DNA from: Thermoleophilia bacterium | GTDB taxonomy: Bacteria > Actinomycetota > Thermoleophilia > Gaiellales > F1-60-MAGs149 | Length of the DNA stretch: 6,659 bases | Direction: 5' to 3' | Assembly: GCA_016462095.1 (NCBI GenBank) | Contig: JAEMTW010000104.1 | Location: 1-6,659 of the forward strand | Shown here: positions 5,247-6,659 of the stretch, one piece after another | Layout: each line of letters starts with the position of its first letter | Numbering within the stretch: the first letter of the stretch is position 1 | Position numbers and translations under genes: made by a program | The notes under the pieces: generated by a model | Told to the model about the DNA's origin: nothing | The model's input: the letters and a program-made list of their open reading frames with translations, nothing else | The model's database searches: none

Positions 5247-6608
5247 ATGTCGCATAAATACTCCCTCCAGGACGATCGGATTCCGCGCTCCTGGTACAAC
5301 ATTGCCGCCGATCTTCCGAGCATGCCGCCGCCACCGCTGCATCCCGGTACCGGTCAGCCGATTGGTCCAGACGACTTGGCGCCGCTCTTCCCGATGGCCC
5401 TGATCGGGCAGGAAGTCTCGACAGAGCGGTACATCGAGATTCCTGATCCAATCCGCGACGTGCTCGCGATGTGGCGCCCGACGCCGCTTTTTCGTGCCGA
5501 CAATCTTGAGGCCGCGCTCGGCACGGACTGCAAGATCTTCTACAAGTACGAAGGCACCTCGCCGGCCGGCTCGCACAAGCCGAACACCGCTATTCCGCAG
5601 GCCTGGTACAACAAGCAGGAGGGTGTCGAGCGCATCGCGACCGAGACCGGTGCGGGCCAGTGGGGCTCCGCCCTTGCGTTCGCGGGCGCCCAGTTTGGCC
5701 TCGAAGTCAAGGTCTACCAGGTGCGTGCCTCGTACGACGCGAAGCCGTTCCGCCGCTCGATGATCGAGACATGGGGTGGTTCGATCGTCGCCAGCCCATC
5801 GATGGACACGAATGCGGGCCGCGCGATTCTTGAGACGGATCCGAACTGCCCAGGTTCGCTTGGTATCGCCATCTCCGAGGCCGTCGAGGACGCCGCTACG
5901 CGCGAGGACACCAAGTACGCGCTCGGCTCGGTGCTCAACCACGTGCTGCTGCACCAGACGGTGATTGGTCAGGAGGCCCAGGAGCAGATGAAGGCCGCGG
6001 GCGCCTATCCGGACGTCGTGATCGGTTGTGTCGGTGGCGGTTCGAACTTCTCCGGCATCGCCTTCCCGTTCTTGGCCGATAAGATCGCCGGCAAGGACAT
6101 TCGCGTCATTGCCGTCGAGCCGGCTGCCTGCCCGACCCTGACGCGTGGCCACTATGGCTACGACTTCGGTGACACGGCACAGCTGACGCCGCTCCTGCCG
6201 ATGCATTCGCTCGGTCATGGCTTTATCCCCGACACGATCCACTCGGGTGGCCTCCGCTACCACGGTGCCGCGCCGATGGTTTCGCATCTGCTGCAGCTCG
6301 GCCTGATCGAGGCCGTCGCCTACAAGCAGCGTGAGTGCTTCACCGAGGCTGTGCGTTTCGCGCGCACCGAGGGCATCATCCCGGCACCCGAGCCGACGCA
6401 CGCCATCAAGGCCGTCGTCGACGAGGTCGCACGCGCCAAGGAGGAGGGCGTCTCCAAGACGATCCTGTTCAACCTCTGTGGCCACGGCAACTTTGATCTC
6501 GCCGCCTACGACGCGTTCTTCGACGGGTCGATGGTCGACATCGAATTGCCGCAAGCCGATCTCGACGCCTCGGCGTTGACGCTCGAGGGTCTGCCGGTTA
6601 TCGCGTAA
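5247..6608 (+). CDS. trpB: TrpB2-type tryptophan synthase beta chain (PLP enzyme)
   Basis: A 453-residue PLP-dependent enzyme of the TrpB2 branch, which makes L-tryptophan from indole and serine and usually works without TrpA. The long N-terminal extension (about 1-75, DRIPRSWYNIAADLP and a Pro-rich stretch) is typical of TrpB2 rather than the roughly 400-residue TrpB1. PLP lysine is K111 in GSHKPNTA, the catalytic Glu is E133 in ETGAGQWG, and the phosphate-binding loop is GGGSN (263-267). The C-terminal motif is CGHGNFD (411-417); relatives normally have Ser where C411 stands, near the pyridine nitrogen. No other trp gene is in the window, consistent with a stand-alone role such as indole salvage or a Trp-like side reaction. 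GAGAGGA precedes the ATG, supporting the start. A hairpin terminator follows the stop by two bases. Another substrate than indole is possible. Confidence 0.95.
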   Translation: MSHKYSLQDDRIPRSWYNIAADLPSMPPPPLHPGTGQPIGPDDLAPLFPMALIGQEVSTERYIEIPDPIRDVLAMWRPTPLFRADNLEAALGTDCKIFYKYEGTSPAGSHKPNTAIPQAWYNKQEGVERIATETGAGQWGSALAFAGAQFGLEVKVYQVRASYDAKPFRRSMIETWGGSIVASPSMDTNAGRAILETDPNCPGSLGIAISEAVEDAATREDTKYALGSVLNHVLLHQTVIGQEAQEQMKAAGAYPDVVIGCVGGGSNFSGIAFPFLADKIAGKDIRVIAVEPAACPTLTRGHYGYDFGDTAQLTPLLPMHSLGHGFIPDTIHSGGLRYHGAAPMVSHLLQLGLIEAVAYKQRECFTEAVRFARTEGIIPAPEPTHAIKAVVDEVARAKEEGVSKTILFNLCGHGNFDLAAYDAFFDGSMVDIELPQADLDASALTLEGLPVIA

Positions 6609-6610
6609 CC

Positions 6611-6637
6611 CCCTGTCCGCCCTAGTGGCGGACAGGG
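6611..6637 (+). terminator. Hairpin terminator after trpB2
   Basis: An 11-bp perfect stem (6611-6621 CCCTGTCCGCC with 6627-6637 GGCGGACAGGG) and a 5-nt loop CTAGT begin two bases after the TAA. No T-run follows, only AAT, so termination may be weak or factor-assisted. The stem contains the same TGTCC/GGACA pair seen in the other intergenic palindromes. Confidence 0.65.
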
Positions 6638-6659
6638 AATCTGCGGGGTTGTGGTGTCC
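6630..6659. repeat. Partial or degenerate 30-nt repeat copy at the right edge
   Basis: The last 15 bases (GGGGTTGTGGTGTCC) match the right half of copy 1 (15-30) with one T fewer in the run. A GGACA lies exactly 30 nt from the end, as in the other units, though it also belongs to the terminator stem. By direct comparison 21 of 30 positions agree with copy 1. The copy may continue past the window. Confidence 0.5.

Noticed and set aside
5151..6554. 467-codon antisense frame opposite trpB2
   Set aside because: Shadow of a complete PLP enzyme; it also reads into the 35-nt palindrome.

Overview
The window looks like a chromosomal fragment of a high-GC bacterium, most likely an actinomycete-type (Actinomycetota) lineage. 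The evidence is strong G/C bias at third codon positions, -10 elements of the TAnnnT type placed so close to two start codons that the messages would be leaderless or nearly so, and actinobacterial-looking protein sequences. The taxonomic call is an inference; no rRNA or tRNA gene is present. Both ends of the window fall in copies of a palindromic repeat, which suggests the fragment may simply have broken at repeats.

Layout, left to right. Positions 1-162 hold three 30-nt palindromic units with GGACA...TGTCC ends, followed by a non-coding leader (163-308). A DEAD-box RNA helicase (309-1745, +) follows and converges, across a shared hairpin, on a six-helix potassium channel (1785-2558, -). The channel GTG start abuts the stop codon of a Rieske non-heme iron oxygenase alpha subunit (2559-3836, -), so the two form a tight operon read leftwards. 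A 70-bp divergent promoter region separates them from a thiolase (3907-5079, +). Next come two tandem 35-nt palindromes (5101-5170), a promoter with a symmetric hairpin, and a TrpB2-type tryptophan synthase beta chain (5247-6608, +), closed by a hairpin terminator and a partial repeat copy at the right edge.

The five proteins do not form one obvious pathway. The Rieske enzyme carries a Glu in place of the usual bridging Asp, as in oxygenases acting on quaternary amines (carnitine, glycine betaine). Its coupling to a K+ channel gives a speculative osmolyte/ion link. The thiolase keeps Cys-His-Cys but has Gln where almost all relatives have the active-site Asn. The TrpB2 has Cys where Ser is usual near the PLP ring nitrogen. 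The most distinctive DNA feature is the set of intergenic palindromes: nearly all use the same GGACA/TGTCC ends, and the 30-nt units occur with two interchangeable arm types.
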